A DNA stretch of 64,000 nucleotides from Chalciporus piperatus (Eukaryota; Basidiomycota; Agaricomycetes; Boletales; Boletaceae), in assembly GCA_038093975.1 (NCBI GenBank), contig JBBPTG010000053.1:62001-126000 (forward strand), written 5' to 3'. Positions within the stretch are counted from its first letter, which is position 1. Each line of letters begins with the position of its first letter. Below are positions 45,405 to 58,355 of the stretch, piece by piece. The translations under genes and the position numbers were made by a program. Below the pieces are notes generated by a model. That model was not told where the DNA came from, did no database searches, and saw only the letters and a list, made by a program, of their open reading frames with translations.

Positions 45405-47001
45405 ATGGAGGACATCTTCCCCCTAGAAATCATCTTCAAGATCATATCTTTGCTTGATCTCGTAGATGTTCTTCGGCTGCGAAGGGTAGGCTAATCCTTC
45501 TTGAGTCTTGCCCGAATGTCTGGCATTTGACTAACTCCTGTCGAGGTTTGCAAGCAGCTCTGTGATATCACCTATGATGCATCAATCTGGAGGCATCTTT
45601 ACGCAAATTCTCCCTTGCCTCGCCCACCTGGTCCATTCCCTTCACAGTCTACTCGATTTCTCGAGAATACCCTCGTGCAATCAGCACAGTCAGGGAAATC
45701 CTGGACCACGCACCCAACCTCACACATTTCAAGGACGGCGGTTACAACCGGATCACGGCTAGTGTCAAGAATCATATTGAGGGGATGGTATCTCATTTTG
45801 GAAGAATCCAGACGGATTGTTCTCCGAAACATAGACTCCGAGAGCTTCCGTCAAGTCGTCCGGGAAAGTGAGGAGCACTGGGAAATATCGTCATGGGCGG
45901 CGTGTTCCATCACTTCTCCCGAGGGTCAACGAGTATATGTTATACTCGCCGATCGTCCTTATTCGCGAGGGTATGTCCAATTTATTGCGCGGGACATTCA
46001 CATATGTCCAGACTGACGTTATTCGTCATACAGGAGGCTTCTGGAGTTTCATATGGACGTCGACTCTGGCCTTCTGGATCTTTGCGGGTCATTCGATATT
46101 CCTGCAATGAATACATGGCCAACTCCACGTCTCGTCGCGGATAGAGCGCCATTCGTATACTTGCACGGCCATCGTTTGATCTTCGATACGCGAACTCGAG
46201 CCTTCTATCGATTTCCCGAAAAAGGATCCAAACCGGTACGTATCTCATGATACAGGTATCCACGGATGTGTTCATTTGAGCATCGAAAACTAGGATGAGA
46301 CCCTGGTTTTACTTACAGCCACGCATATCGTTACTATCTATTCTCCACCTATAAACCAGGCTCAGGCGTCGCTTACCATACAAGCATTCACGATACCTCC
46401 CGATCCATCCCCAAATGACGCTCACTTACCCGTCTTACGCCTGACGCACGAGGGGACCATAAACGAACGCCTCATTCCCATCTCCCTTATCCGAAATTCT
46501 GTCACAGATCCGATATCTGGATCCACTAACCTCAGGTTTCTGGCTCAACGGAGCGAAAGTTCCTTGACACATTTCTTCTGCGTCGATCTGATACTCCCCG
46601 AACCTCGTCCTGGCATCGTCCTGCCAATCTTTACTGAAATCCAACCCATCTTCAGGGTCGAAGTACCCCTCTCCCATTGGGATGGGAATATCTTCGTACA
46701 CGCCTCAGACGATGGGCATGCTAGAGGATTCTTTGCAAGCGTGGACCGTCGCCGTGGAACTGCCCGATATCATACCGAGGTCGATCCCAATTACAGTTTC
46801 TCTATCTTCAAATTTACGATCGATGCCACTCGTGACAAATGTGTGGCGGTTGTTGGAAAGTCTTTGCCGCTTGGGTGGAAACATCTCACTCGACCCTACC
46901 TTGCCAGTGCTGAGACGGTCTTTGATGGAGTTAGAGGGAGGCTTTATTCTTCTCAGCTTGAGAGCGAGAGTCAATTCGTCGTTAGGAGCTCGGTTTTGTG
47001 A
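45405..47001 (+). CDS. F-box protein, paralogue 3
   Basis: Exons 45405-45485, 45546-45970, 46034-46235 and 46294-47001 total 1,416 bases, 471 residues. It has the most complete F-box of the three paralogues (FPLEIIFKIISLLDLVDVLRLRRVCKQL), then LPRPPGPFPSQS and the same beta-rich C-terminal half (GHRLIFDTRTRAFYRFP; LRLTHEGTINERLIP; FKFTIDATRDKCVAVVG). All three introns have GT donors. The second splits the codon before RLLEF, matching KLLEF and KLVVF in the paralogues. The start lies about 250 bases from the right end of the transposon, so the promoter may be affected by the insertion. Presumed SCF ubiquitin ligase adaptor. Confidence 0.8.
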
Positions 47002-47266
47002 ATGATGTAGAATAGTTCATGGACATGATGTATTTTTTTCTCGTAGGGGGGTTTTGGTTTCCTGTTCGCAACAACACTTGCACAACCCAGATCCAAAACG
47101 TTGGACGACACTTTGAATTGCAACAAAGGCAGGTGGTAAATTTCGAGTTATCTAGCCTGGTTTGCCGTGGCCGATACGATACGTTGGGGTCACCGCAATG
47201 ATACGTACGCATCGCCAGACAATCGAAAATCAACTCCTCGCGAATTCACGCAGAACCCGCGACGGC

Positions 47267-48466
47267 TCATTCCAACCCCACCGTCTTTTGCCCAGCCCAT
47301 GCTACAAAGTGTACGTCCAGCAATCCGTCTACACGCGTGATCTTCCACCTCCCACCGGTCTGCTCCAGCCATAAGTCCAAGAATTCGCGCAACACGTCTT
47401 CCTGTCTTAGCTCCGCCACTACAAGGACCCACGTCCGTCCTGGAGTGGAGACGGCGTCAATGGTCTCGACGAACGCCGGGAGGAGCGATGGATTGTATAT
47501 GCAGTCGACTGCGAGAACCAAGTCCCACGCGCGGCGATCGGTGGAATCGAGTTCACAGGATGGATTGCTAGTACCGACCGTCGGTACGGGACAATATCGC
47601 GCTCGAGTTGCGCCGGATGGGAGAGAGAAAAGGGTGACCCAGTCGAGTTCCTCGACCGTGATGTTGGACTTGGAGTTGCCGACGGGGTTGTCGTGCCAGC
47701 CAGACACGCTCAGCGAGACGTTCTTTCGAATGAGCGGTAGGAGGGGTACGATGTCGGTGATCCTGTACTCGCGGACTAATGGAGCAAGCGCAAGACCGAG
47801 CAGTCCCGTTCCTGACCTTATAGCGAGAAATACGTGTCAAGGACAGTCTCCCGGAAGAACGACGGGGCTAACCCTAGCTCGAGGCAACTACATCTCGCGA
47901 GGCCATCTCGATCGAAGAACGGTGATTCATGAAAGAAATGTTGCTGGAGGATAGCTTTTGCTAGTGCAATACTTGTTCATGGTTAAAGCTTCATCATGAC
48001 ATGAGCCAAAGGTCAGTTTTGCGGGCCTCACCTTGCTCGCCATACTACACTACCTGTGTCCCCGGTTCGAGAACGAAGCGCGGTGGGGTCTTGCGCGATG
48101 TCGATCTCGATCACTTTAGGAGAGCTGTTTTTTGAGACTTTATTCCTGGAGTGCTTCACCTTCTTCGTGGGCTTTGCCTGTTGAGATATTGATGGTGGTG
48201 GATTGGAGGGTGGTGGATTGGAGGGACACAGCTCAAACTGAATCGTCAGGGTATTTTTACGCGAATCGACGTGCCCTAGTCCACGATAACCATCTGGACC
48301 GATAAGATCTGTCTTCGCTTGGTTGAGCGTTGTGTAGAGTAGAAATATCTGGGTCACTGTGGTGTTATTATCCGAGTCCACGGCTCATGATAAAGGCAGA
48401 ACATACCTCTTCATCGGCGTCGACGATGGGTGAACTGTCGGCTGAAATGTTAACAAGGAAATCCAT
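47267..48466 (-). CDS. Class I SAM lysine methyltransferase (METTL21/Rkm5 type)
   Basis: Exons 48407-48466, 48032-48348, 47873-47971 and 47267-47816 total 1,026 bases, 341 residues. After a variable N-terminus, family motifs appear in order: GDTGSVVWRASIALAKAIL, motif I LELGSGTGLLGLALAP (split by an intron inside GSG), TDIVPLLPLIRKNV (binding the adenosine), and RAWDLVLAVDCIYNPSLLPAFVETI, with DxxY replacing the catalytic-pocket signature of this family. It resembles yeast Rkm5 and METTL21 enzymes that methylate lysines in ribosomal proteins, elongation factors or chaperones; the exact substrate cannot be told. The acceptor of intron 1 is CCCAG before ATATTTC; the nearer AG would give a stop. 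Confidence 0.82.
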
Positions 48467-49016
48467 TTCCCATGGTCTACACACCGCTGTCGTACCACTG
48501 GTAGGAGGCAAGTCAGGTGTGTAACCCTAACCTGAGATTAAGGTTCGGGCTTTCAACTAAATTTTATTTTTGTTCCAACCTTTGGAAAAAAACAACATAG
48601 GTTCCGAACTTATAATACTAGACAAAGTTCAACTGTTCAAGTAGTAGCACCACTCAGTGCCAATGTCCTGTATCCGTACTGTCCTCTGTCTCAACTGCAA
48701 GTGCAGCAGCACCGATTGCTAACCCATCATAATTGCTTCCCGTTTATGGGCCGTCAGCGTGCAAACTCGGGACCGAGTTGCTAATCTGGGCTGTCAATCA
48801 AATGAATGGAAGCGATGCCTGCCACGACTTTTCCGGAACATGCATCCTCGCGACGACCGTTTTCGTCTGGTGTCCCTCAGGACGTGTTGACGTCTCCATA
48901 ACAAGGCAAGAAACTCCTACCACTAGCCTGTATGCGGGCTGATCTAACTCGCACTCTCCTCTATAGAAGGGATAGTCACCTTTGAAGTTTGATCAAGCTT
49001 CCGCTCGCCGAGCGTC
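48467..49016. other. Divergent promoter region, methyltransferase and MFS gene
   Basis: 550 bases between divergent genes; no further gene seen. Confidence 0.5.
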
Positions 49017-50819
49017 ATGGCATCCCAGATAACGGACGAGGAAACACCGCTTTTGAGAAATGAACATCAGAATACCCAAGGTACCAACGGACGGAGAAAG
49101 AAGACGCCTCTTCCATGGCGCCAATTCTCCATATTGTTATTACTTCAAGTGTCAGAGCCTATAACCTCGCAGGTTATCGCACCGTTCTTACCCCAGGTAT
49201 GAGTCTAAGTTGGGTGTGGGTGTCATAGACTGGAGTTTCAGGGTGTATCTTCTCCGTAGTTGATCCGAGACATTGGTGTTACTAACGGCGAGGATTCCCG
49301 TGTGGGATATTATGTTGGGCTTATGGTGCGTCCGCTTGCATCAACTTGTTCTCGTCCAATCTCTAACATTTTGGTCGTTAGCATTCGTTGTTCTTTCTGA
49401 CCGAGGCATGCACGATATACCACTGGAGCCGAGCATCGGACCAAATTGGTCGCAAACCGGTCCTCTTGACAGGGCTTTTCGGTCTGTCCGTATCCATGTG
49501 GGCCTTTGGATTATCCAAGACTTTCTGGGCTCTCGTCATTAGGTAGTGTCAGGTTGGCATCATCTCCCGGCACTGGCTAAGGAACGACTTGCAGTCGATG
49601 TCTAAATGGCGCGCTGAATGGGAACATTGGTGTCATGAAGAGCATGGTGGCCGAAATAACAGATTCCACGAATATGGCAGATGTGTATGCCATTTTACCC
49701 TTTACTTGGGCCATCGGGACTACAGCAGGGTTTGTTATGATTCATTTTAACTAAGCATCCTGCCGTCCTGAAAGCCCTGTAGACCTCTGATCGGCGGGTC
49801 CCTGGCTAGACCCGCGGAAAGATTCCCAGAACTATTTGGCAACTCTGAATTCCTCAAGAAATACCCATATTTCTTACCATGTTCCGTATCGGCATCTATA
49901 ACCGCAATCTCGTGGCTCCTCACCTTTCTGTTTCTGAAGGAGGTTCGCTGTTTCTTCCGAATGGGAAACGTGTTGCTCACTATGTTATCAGACTACCATA
50001 CCGAAAAAGACAATACGGGAGTACTTTTTTGGACGGCCCGCTAAGAGCGATGTCCAGAATGCACAATCGCATCCAACTCCATATGATGGTCCCGTGCCTA
50101 AATCAGTTGACGGGGAGATACCTTTCCGTTCACTTCTTGTTCGCCCAGTTTTGATTGCAGCTGGGAGCTACGCCACGTTCTCCCTCTTCGATATTGCATT
50201 CCGCGCTGTACTTCCAGTCTTCTACGCGACGCCGATTGAGATAGGTGGTCTCGATCTCGACCCACCCTCTATCGGGTTCATCTTGTCATACCTTGGGATC
50301 TCCAATGGTATCCTCCAGTGGATATTCTTCCCTCCTATGCACGATTGGCTCGGTGCCAAGGGGACGTTTTTAGTGACCGCATCTTTGTGTCTTCCTATCA
50401 TCGGATTGTTCCCAGTGATCAATGCTGTCGCGCGGACGCAAGGCATGAGCTATCTCGTCTGGTTCCTCGTGGGTCTCCAAGCGACTTTGTCCGCCCTTTC
50501 GAACTTTGCTTTTGGTGAGTCATGCTCAAGGAGACGGGCGGCACAAGGCTGACTGTCGAGTTTTCAACCAGGAATCACATTCATGTTCATAAGCGGCGCA
50601 GCGCCGAACAAGGCCTCGATAGGCGCGACGAATGGCGTGGCGCAGGTGCTCGTGTCTGTCATGCGTGCCATCGGGCCTGCAGCTGCCACCTCTGCCTTTT
50701 CTCTCAGTATCGAGAAACATATATTGGGGGGTTATCTCGCGTATTGGGTGATGACGGCGATGGTTGGGTTAACGTTGTGGGTTGGTTACTTGTTACCAAG
50801 GAGTCCGTGGAGCGAGTAA
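49017..50819 (+). CDS. MFS transporter, 12 TM (DHA1 / ZIF-like)
   Basis: Seven exons (49017-49196, 49260-49325, 49382-49542, 49595-49729, 49783-49942, 49992-50514, 50572-50819) total 1,473 bases, 490 residues. The N-terminus EETPLLRNE carries a dileucine-like sorting signal often seen in vacuolar transporters. Transmembrane segments start with LPWRQFSILLLLQVSEPITS. The loop 2-3 signature reads SDQIGRKPVLLTGLFGLS and motif C-like GTTAGPLIGGSLARP follows. A hydrophilic central loop (KSDVQNAQSHPTPYDG) separates the two six-helix halves. It resembles the DHA1 drug:H+ antiporters and plant ZIF-like carriers; substrate unknown. Confidence 0.9.
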
Positions 50820-51193
50820 ACAAGGACTAACCTGTTGGCGAAGATGTTCGAATGGATTTCTCTCGCGACTTTCACCTCGCTAGCTCGCTGCAAATACTCT
50901 AGAGATAAGGCGCGACTTGGCGAATACGTTGCTAGGTACGTTGGCTCGTCGTCGGAGAATGCGTTCCACGGACCGTTTCGCGACCTCCGAAAATCCTTGC
51001 CTCCATTGAAGAGGAAATGCCTACTAACACGAGACGGCGTCACCTTTCGTCAATGAAGAAGTCGCGTCAAACCTCCACATAATTCTCCAAGTCTTCTCTG
51101 GAGTGGTATTTGCGTGGTCAACAAACTTCCGAATAGCGTATGAACTGTTCGGTCCTGGAAGCGGAGGACGTCGAGATAACACACCCCGGGTCC
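50820..51193. other. Intergenic, MFS 3' flank
   Basis: About 370 bases without a supportable gene. Confidence 0.5.
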
Positions 51194-51487
51194 TCATGCA
51201 TCTTCATTAGTGGCAACATCTGAATTACGAAGAGGGACGGGTTCGAAGTTGTTAGGAGCGCCATAGTCCCCATGAAGAGGGTGGTCGGGTAAACACATGT
51301 TGAAAAGCACGTCGAAACTGCCGTCCTCGACGACTCCCACATCTCCGATCCTGAATCCCTCAGTTTGATAGTCCCCTGGGAGCTCGCTGTTCGGTTCTGG
51401 AAACCACAAGGCATATCCGCGGCGGGAGATCAAGTATTTGGCACATATTTTCTGTGCAGACTTGTAGCTCTGGGGCGACTCTGGCAT
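51194..51487 (-). pseudogene. Fragment of a dispersed Agaricomycete gene family
   Basis: An open frame of 97 codons, MPESPQSYKSAQKICAKYL then RGYALWFPEPNSELPGDYQ and RIGDVGVVEDGSFDVLFNMC. This matches my recollection of the first exon of a large uncharacterised family (the K/RGYxLWxPEP and GDVG blocks) that is dispersed in mushroom genomes. Nothing downstream continues it within the next exon distance, so it is most likely a truncated copy; a short functional gene cannot be excluded. Confidence 0.5.
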
Positions 51488-51781
51488 GTTTCTAGTGTCT
51501 GAACGAGCAACGCAACTTAGATATTAATATTGGGAGCTGTCCGCGTCAGTACACAGCTTGATGGCCGCATAGCCTGCCTCGCGGACTGGTAAGTTAACCT
51601 GTGTGTATCGAGTCAATGAGTTACAGTATACTGTATAGTCATTTCTGACCTTCGATTCCGGGTGAGTCAGAACATAGGAGTTATTTGCACATGTTTGGTC
51701 ACCGATTTATTCAGACTCAGCTTGGACTATTCTTGCTCGTCGTCTTTGTCGGTGTTCACGGGTTTCTCTCCAACCACCACC

Positions 51782-54700
51782 ATGTCTACGCCTGGCTCAC
51801 CAAGACTAGTCGATTCCTTCACTGTACCAAAGGAAATTCTACAAGATTTTGCAGACCTTGCAGAGGAGGAAGACATCGACCCATTTGCCGAAACTGCCTC
51901 AAAACGCCAAATTGCGTCGAGGCAGTCGGATTATCACAATCGTCGGTTCAACCGAGTTGCACAGGACAGTGCTGATGCGTTCAAACATGTCGTGGATGGT
52001 ACGGAGGTTGAGGGAGGGTACAAGGATGCGATGAGGTTGGCTCGTTTGGAGCAGGAGGAGGTCCGTGTGCGAAGAGCAATAGAGGAGAAGGACAGGAAAG
52101 AGAGGGAGGAGGGGAAGATGAAGATGGACTTGGACAAGACACCCCCAGCAGCTGAGCTCCAGGACGTCGCTATGGAGCTAGCCGCTGCGAAGGAACTGGC
52201 CGAGGCTCGGGATCGGGATCGGGAAGCAGCAGGCGCGAAGCGGAAACGGAGATGGGACGTCTCGGAGTCAACGGACGAGAACGTCGACCCCAATAAGATG
52301 GAGCAGGATTCGACGAAGGAGGAGCCGCCCAAGAAACGACGGTCTCGCTGGGATGCTACTCCCGCTGAAAACTTGCCTTTTGAGACTCCCAAGCGCTCCC
52401 GCTGGGACCAAGTCGCCGTAGTCCCCGACCTACCTATGACTCAAATCATCATGAATGCGCCTGGTATCATGCACGAGGACAAACACAACCGCTTCCTCAC
52501 GGATGAAGAACTAGACGCCATTCTGCCGGCCACAGGGTACGTCATTGTTACTCCTCCGCCAGGCTATGCGCCGATGGTTGCCCCTCGCAAGTTGATGGCA
52601 ACGCCCGTTACCGAAGTTGGGGGTTTCCAAATACAAGAATCGTCGGACGCTGCTGCCATGGCCGCAGCTGCGGGTCTCGTGCCCGAGCTGCCTACTGAGA
52701 TCCCAGGTGTCGGCAACCTCGCCTTCTTCAAGGCAGAGGATGCTCAGTACTTCGCGAAGATTTTGAAGGAGGAGGACGAGACGGAGCTTTCGGTGGATGA
52801 AATGAAGGAGCGTAAAATCATGCGGCTACTCCTGAAGATCAAGAACGGCACGCCTCCTGTTCGAAAGACGGCCCTCCGTCAGATCACCGATAAAGCTCGC
52901 GAGTTCGGCGCCGGCCCCCTCTTCGATAAAATTCTCCCGTTGCTCATGGAACGCACCCTGGAAGATCAGGAACGGCATTTGCTCGTCAAGGTTATCGACC
53001 GTGTCCTGTACAAACTCGACGACCTCGTCCGTCCTTACGTACACAAGATCCTCGTCGTCATTGAGCCTCTCCTCATTGACGAGGATTACTACGCCCGTGT
53101 GGAGGGTCGTGAAATTATATCCAACCTCTCGAAAGCAGCCGGTCTTGCACACATGATCTCCACCATGCGTCCTGATATCGACCACGCTGACGAGTACGTC
53201 CGCAACACCACTGCACGAGCATTCTCTGTCGTTGCCTCCGCCCTCGGTATTCCTTCCCTACTCCCCTTCCTAAAGGCCGTCTGTCGCAGTAAAAAATCGT
53301 GGCAGGCGCGTCACACCGGCATTCGTATCGTTCAGCAAATCGCTATCATGATGGGTTGCGCCGTCCTCCCTCACTTGCGAAACCTCGTTAACTGCATTGC
53401 TCACGGACTCACGGACGAGCAGCAGAAAGTGAGGACCATGACAGCTCTTGGACTCGCCGCCCTGGCAGAGGCTTCGGCACCCTACGGTATCGAGTCGTTC
53501 GATGAGGTGCTCAAGCCTCTTTGGCTCGGTATCCGTCTTCACCGTGGCAAAGGTCTCGCCGCCTTCCTGAAGGCCATTGGTTTCATCATTCCTCTCATGG
53601 ACCCCGAATATGCCTCTTACTACACCAAGGAAGTCACTGTCATCCTCATTCGCGAGTTTCAGACTTCTGACGAGGAGATGAAGAAGATTGTGTTGAAGGT
53701 CGTCAAGCAGTGCGCTGCTACGGAGGGTGTCACGGCACAATATATCAAACAAGACATTCTTCCTGACTTCTTCAAATCGTTCTGGGTCCGCCGCATGGCT
53801 TTGGACAGGCGTAACTACCGCCAAGTCGTGGAGACCACTGTGGAGCTTGCGCAGAAATCGGGTGTATCGGAGATTGTCGGAAGGATAGTGAATGAGTTGA
53901 AGGACGAGGCAGAGCCATACCGGAAAATGGTCATGGAGACTATCACCAAGGTCGTCGCCACGCTTGGTGCCTCCGACATCGACGAACGTCTCGAAGTCCG
54001 ACTGGTGGACGGCATCATCTATTCCTTCCAGGAGCAGACCACCGAAGATCAAGTCATGTTGGACGGTTTCGGAACAGTGGTCAACGCCCTCGGCATCCGC
54101 GTCAAACCGTACCTCACCCAGATCGTCTCTACCATCCTCTGGCGGCTCAACAACAAGAGCGCCAAAGTGCGTCAGCAAGCTGCCGACCTCACCTCGCGTC
54201 TAGCGGTCGTCATCAAGCAGTGTGGCGAAGATCAGCTACTGAGCAAACTTGGTCTCGTCCTGTTTGAGCAGTTGGGTGAAGAGTACCCTGATACGCTCGG
54301 TAGTATCATTGCTGCCGAGGGTGCGATCGCTAATGTCGTTGGTATGACCCAGATGAACCCCCCGGTGAAAGATCTTCGTGAGTGTTTGTGTGTCTATTGC
54401 GTCACGTCTTGTCGCTAACCTTCTCTTGTCTAGTGCCTCGAATGACGCCAATTCTGCGTAACAGACACGAAAAAGTGCAAGAAGCGTCTATCAACTTGAT
54501 CGGCCGTATTGGTGAGTTTTATCTATGCCGCGTCTGGTATCTCGCAACTAACGTTTCTTCTTTAGCTGATCGTGGAGCCGAGTTCGTTCCAGCACGAGAG
54601 TGGATGCGTATATGCTTCGAGTTGTTGGATCTTCTCAAAGCGCACAAGAAGGCTATCCGAAGAGCCGCTGTCAACTCTTTCGGTTATATTGCAAAGAGTT

Positions 54701-55477
54701 TGGGTCCTCAGGATGTCCTTTCGGTTCTCCTCACAAACTTGCGTGTGCAAGAACGTCAAAGTCGTGTTTGCAGTACCGTCGCCATCGCCATCGTAGCTGA
54801 GACTTGCGGACGTGAGTGATTAATTGCCTTGGTCTATACACGAGCTAACTTTACTTCCTAGCCTTCACGTGTATTCCTGCGATCCTCAACGAATACCGTA
54901 CCGCGGAGCTCAACGTACGAACTGGTTGTCTCAAGGCGCTTACATTCGTGTTCGAATACGTCGGCCCGCAATCCGCCTACTATGTCGACTCGGTCGTCAC
55001 CATGTTGGAAGACGCTCTCACGGACCGTGACCTCGTCCATCGCCAGACAGCTAGCGTCATCGTCAAGCACCTGGCTCTCGGTGTCGCAGGGCTCGGCTGT
55101 GAAGACTCGATGCTCCACCTGATGAACCTCGTGTGGCCAAACTGCTTCGAAACCTCTCCACACGTCATTGGTGCAGTCATGGAAGCCGTCGAGGCCATGC
55201 GTGTCACGTTGGGTCCCGGTGTTCTCCTCAGCTATACCCTACAAGGCTTGTTCCATCCCGCCCGTAAAGTTCGCGAGGTACGTCTCCCTCTACCCTTCGT
55301 TCCCAAGCGTACTTGCTCATCGATATTATTCCCTCCATTTTCTAGGTCTACTGGCGAGTCTACAACTCGCTTTATTTGGGCGCTGCGGACGCGATGGTAC
55401 CCTTCTACCCTGATCTCAGCGAGTTGAGTGAGGGACAAAATGTGTATGATCGACACCCGTTGCAGATGTTTGTTTGA
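51782..55477 (+). CDS. SF3B1: Splicing factor 3B subunit 1 (SF3B1 / Hsh155 / Prp10)
   Basis: SF3B1 is the HEAT-repeat scaffold of U2 snRNP that clamps the branch-site helix. Exons 51782-54377, 54434-54511, 54566-54811, 54862-55277 and 55346-55477 total 3,468 bases, 1,155 residues, shorter than human (1,304) because the N-terminal part is reduced. Start MSTPGSPRL at 51782 is chosen over in-frame ATGs upstream, which lie in non-conserved sequence. The N-terminal half has three RWD motifs (KRRWDVS, RSRWDAT, RSRWDQV) of the ULM type that bind U2AF-homology domains. The HEAT region keeps the human mutation-hotspot surroundings, including DEQQKVRT (K700 equivalent) and [15 protein letters not shown]. 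The end is HPLQMFV. Confidence 0.97.
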
Positions 55478-55866
55478 GTGTATATTAAATTATTAGGTTC
55501 TTTTTTTCTCTCGTTGTAAGTAATCGTTGATCCTAGCTGTGAATTGACTTGCTTCAAAGACTTTGTTGTGAACATCTTACTCACAACTGGAGAGGCACAT
55601 TCCTATGCTCTCACATGCACGTCCTGTCCTATCCAAGTTATATCATAGTCGCTGTAGGTCTCTCTTCCGATATTCTAGAAACTTACAGTATAGCAGGTCC
55701 GTGTTATTTACGATTCGTGTGTTCGTTTTATTTAGCATACAAAAATCGAGATTATGTGACCAATTGTCATTCGCAAACCAACAGTAGACAGAAGACACAC
55801 GGCTAACGTACACATCTCGGGAAGCAAGTGTTATGAGCAGCAGCAAACTTACAAACCTCTCCCCAT
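55478..55866. other. Convergent 3' flanks, SF3B1 and carbonic anhydrase 1
   Basis: About 390 AT-rich bases. The part next to the carbonic anhydrase stop (GAAGCAAGTG...CAGCAGCAAAC) is also present 3' of the second copy, so the duplication includes the 3' flank. Confidence 0.65.
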
Positions 55867-56796
55867 TTAGGCTCCGAGCACCTTGGTGATCTGCAAATCC
55901 CTGATGAAGCCAGTAGAGAAATCGTAGACCCAACCGTGCACCCAAACCGGCTTCTGGACTGATTCACGGACAAAGTCTTCCAACTCCGAGTCCGTCACGT
56001 TATCGACTTGCATCTTGACGTTCATCTCGACCACAATCTTCAACGCAGCTTCATCATCATCAGGAAGCGATGTCTCCCTGACACGATCAACGAGAGGCGT
56101 GAGCCAACGGGTGAGGGCATCATGTGGGCTCTTGGACGTCGTGTCATGCACGTCGTTAAAGTGTCCATGCCCGCGTGCGTGGCGCGCACCGTGATAGAGT
56201 GAGTCGCAGATGGTGTGATGACGCTTACGCCCGTCTGGGTGCGGAGTAAGTTTCGCTTCCTTGATCGCTGTGATGCAGCCACCACAGTGCTCGTGGCCCA
56301 CGATGACGACTACGTGAATCAAGCAACTGTGAGTGATTGGATCTTACGTTGTTATCGTAAAAGAGCACGAACCATGCTGTACGCCTAGCTCTCCGAGAGC
56401 GTATGCGAGCACCGACAACGCGTTGTCATCGTCGAGGTGAAATTGGCTGTTGGGCGAGGATCGTACGATGGTCAGAAGACGCTTTTTATCGTGTTTAAAT
56501 GATCACCGGACTGACTTTGCGATGTTCCTCTGCACAAAAACGGTCCCAGGGAGTGCAGTTGTCGCGTCCGACTCTTGCACTCTCGAGTCGGAACACCCGA
56601 TCCAAAGGATCTGTCAGAGGTGAAGAGACAGAAGGGGGGGTCAATAGACTGCTACATGTCTACTCAACGAACTCACCCTGGGTGCTTGCTTTCCTTTGGG
56701 GTCAGGAAAGTATTGGGGGAATGTCTGATTCATCCTCTCAGCCCACGTCTTGTTGGCTGCAAGGATCTCGGCTGCATATTGCTCTACGTTGGACAT
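55867..56796 (-). CDS. Beta-carbonic anhydrase, tandem copy 1
   Basis: Zinc enzyme that interconverts CO2 and bicarbonate. Exons 56677-56796, 56516-56610, 56373-56446 and 55867-56309 total 732 bases, 243 residues. The beta-class zinc ligands are all present: CSDSR (Cys, with the Asp-Arg dyad) and GHEHCGG (His and Cys). Flanking family blocks are [38 protein letters not shown] and [18 protein letters not shown]. No targeting peptide, so probably cytosolic, supplying bicarbonate for carboxylases and for CO2 signalling. A second gene with identical exon phases lies directly upstream. Confidence 0.94.
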
Positions 56797-57431
56797 GACG
56801 ACGACACGATAAGGTTAGCACGACGACCTGTAAGTGAGATATGGGCACACTTTTGATGGTCGTAGCTGCCGCGTGTTAGGGTTATGTATACCCCAAGACC
56901 AGCTCCTAGCTCGATAGAATCGGAGCGTACCTAAACCTAGAAAAGACCTTGAGTAATCTCCGAGTCGGCTCTTGATCGGTGGGGGACCGATCGTGAAGGG
57001 ACTGACCGTGAAGGAACCGATCGGGACAGAGAAGAATCGAGTTTCTTTGGTTCGTTTGTGGTTGGTTGGTTGAGTTTGGTCGGGGAATGATGAATGTGGA
57101 TATTCATGATACTATCTGTGGCCGCGCAGAGTGACGGGTCTCAATTTTTATTGCTTTTCTTCTTCTTTTGATCGTTCATGCATCACTGGAGTGGGGAACA
57201 GATGCATCTCGGTATTGGTCCCCGCTTTTCCCTTCTTTCTATCATCCATGCATTGCTTTGGCCCATTGTCCGGTTACCAGGCTCTGTTGCAGTGGGACCG
57301 AATGGATGGTATTATGCTTCCATAAGTCGATGTTACAACATCGAGTAACATACACTGATCTTCACAGGATTCCATGTTTTCTGGCGAAGCAAGTGCTTTG
57401 GACAGCAGCAAACCTACAGACCTTTTCGTAC
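56797..57431. other. Intergenic between the two carbonic anhydrases
   Basis: 635 bases: promoter of copy 1 and 3' flank of copy 2. Between about 56965 and 57030, short words (ACCGATCG, GACCGTGAAGG) recur in tandem. No gene seen. Confidence 0.55.
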
Positions 57432-58355
57432 TCAGGCTCCGAGCACCTTGGTGACCTGCAAATCCCTGATGAAGCCAGTAGAGAAATCGTAGACCCAGCC
57501 GTGCACCCAAACCGGCTTCTGGACTGATTCACGGATAAAGTTGTCCAACTTTGCCACGTTGTCGACTTGCATCTTGACGTTCATCTCGATCACGATCTTC
57601 AACGCGGCTTCATCGTCCTGAGGTAGGCAAGTCTCCCTGACATGATCGACGAGGGGTGTGAGCCAACGCGTGAGGGCGTCGTTGGGACTCTTGGACTCCT
57701 CGTCGTGCACGCCGTCGTGCCAGTGGCGTGGTTCCACAACGTGGTAGAGAGAATCGCTGATAGTATGGCGGCGTTTACGCCCGTCCGGGTGTGGAGGGCG
57801 TTGCGCTTCCTTGATAGCAGTGATGGCACCCCCACAGTGCTCATGGCCCACAATCATGACTGGAGACGTCAAAAGACTGTGAAGGAGTGCAAATTACACC
57901 GCGATCGGGGCAGAGCACGAACCATGCTGTGCGCCCAGCTCTCTAAGAGCGTATGCGAGGACCGACAGCGCGTTGTCATCGTTGAGGTGGAATTGGCTGT
58001 CGGTCGAAGCCGTACAGTGATCAGAAGGGGGTTTGCCTTGTATTACAGGGCTTACTTCGCGATGTTCCTGTGCACAAAGACGGTACCTGGGAGAGCTGTC
58101 GTCGCGTCTGATTCTTGGTTCCTCGAGTCGGAACACCCGATCCAAAGAATCTAGCAAGAATGAATGACGAGAGGAGAGGAGAGATGCGGGGGTCAATCAA
58201 CTATCAAATGTTCTATCCAGCGAACCCACCTTTGGCGCTTGCTTTCCTTTAGGGTCAGGGAAGTATTGAGGGAACACTTGGTTCATCTTCTCAGCCCATT
58301 GCTTGTTGGCTGCAAGGATCTCGGCTGCATATTCCTCTACATTGGATGCGAACAT
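57432..58355 (-). CDS. Beta-carbonic anhydrase, tandem copy 2
   Basis: Exons 58230-58355, 58056-58150, 57923-57996 and 57432-57859 total 723 bases, 240 residues. Zinc ligands CSDSR and GHEHCGG are intact. It differs from copy 1 by an N-terminal [18 protein letters not shown] instead of [12 protein letters not shown] for GEL, and a shorter loop after [11 protein letters not shown] sequence. Exons 2 and 3 have exactly the same length in both copies. The two genes are a clear tandem duplication, old enough for divergence but with both active sites kept. Confidence 0.93.

Noticed and set aside
53270..54178. 302-codon antisense frame over SF3B1
   Set aside because: Overlaps the conserved HEAT exon; its composition is that of a reversed coding sequence.
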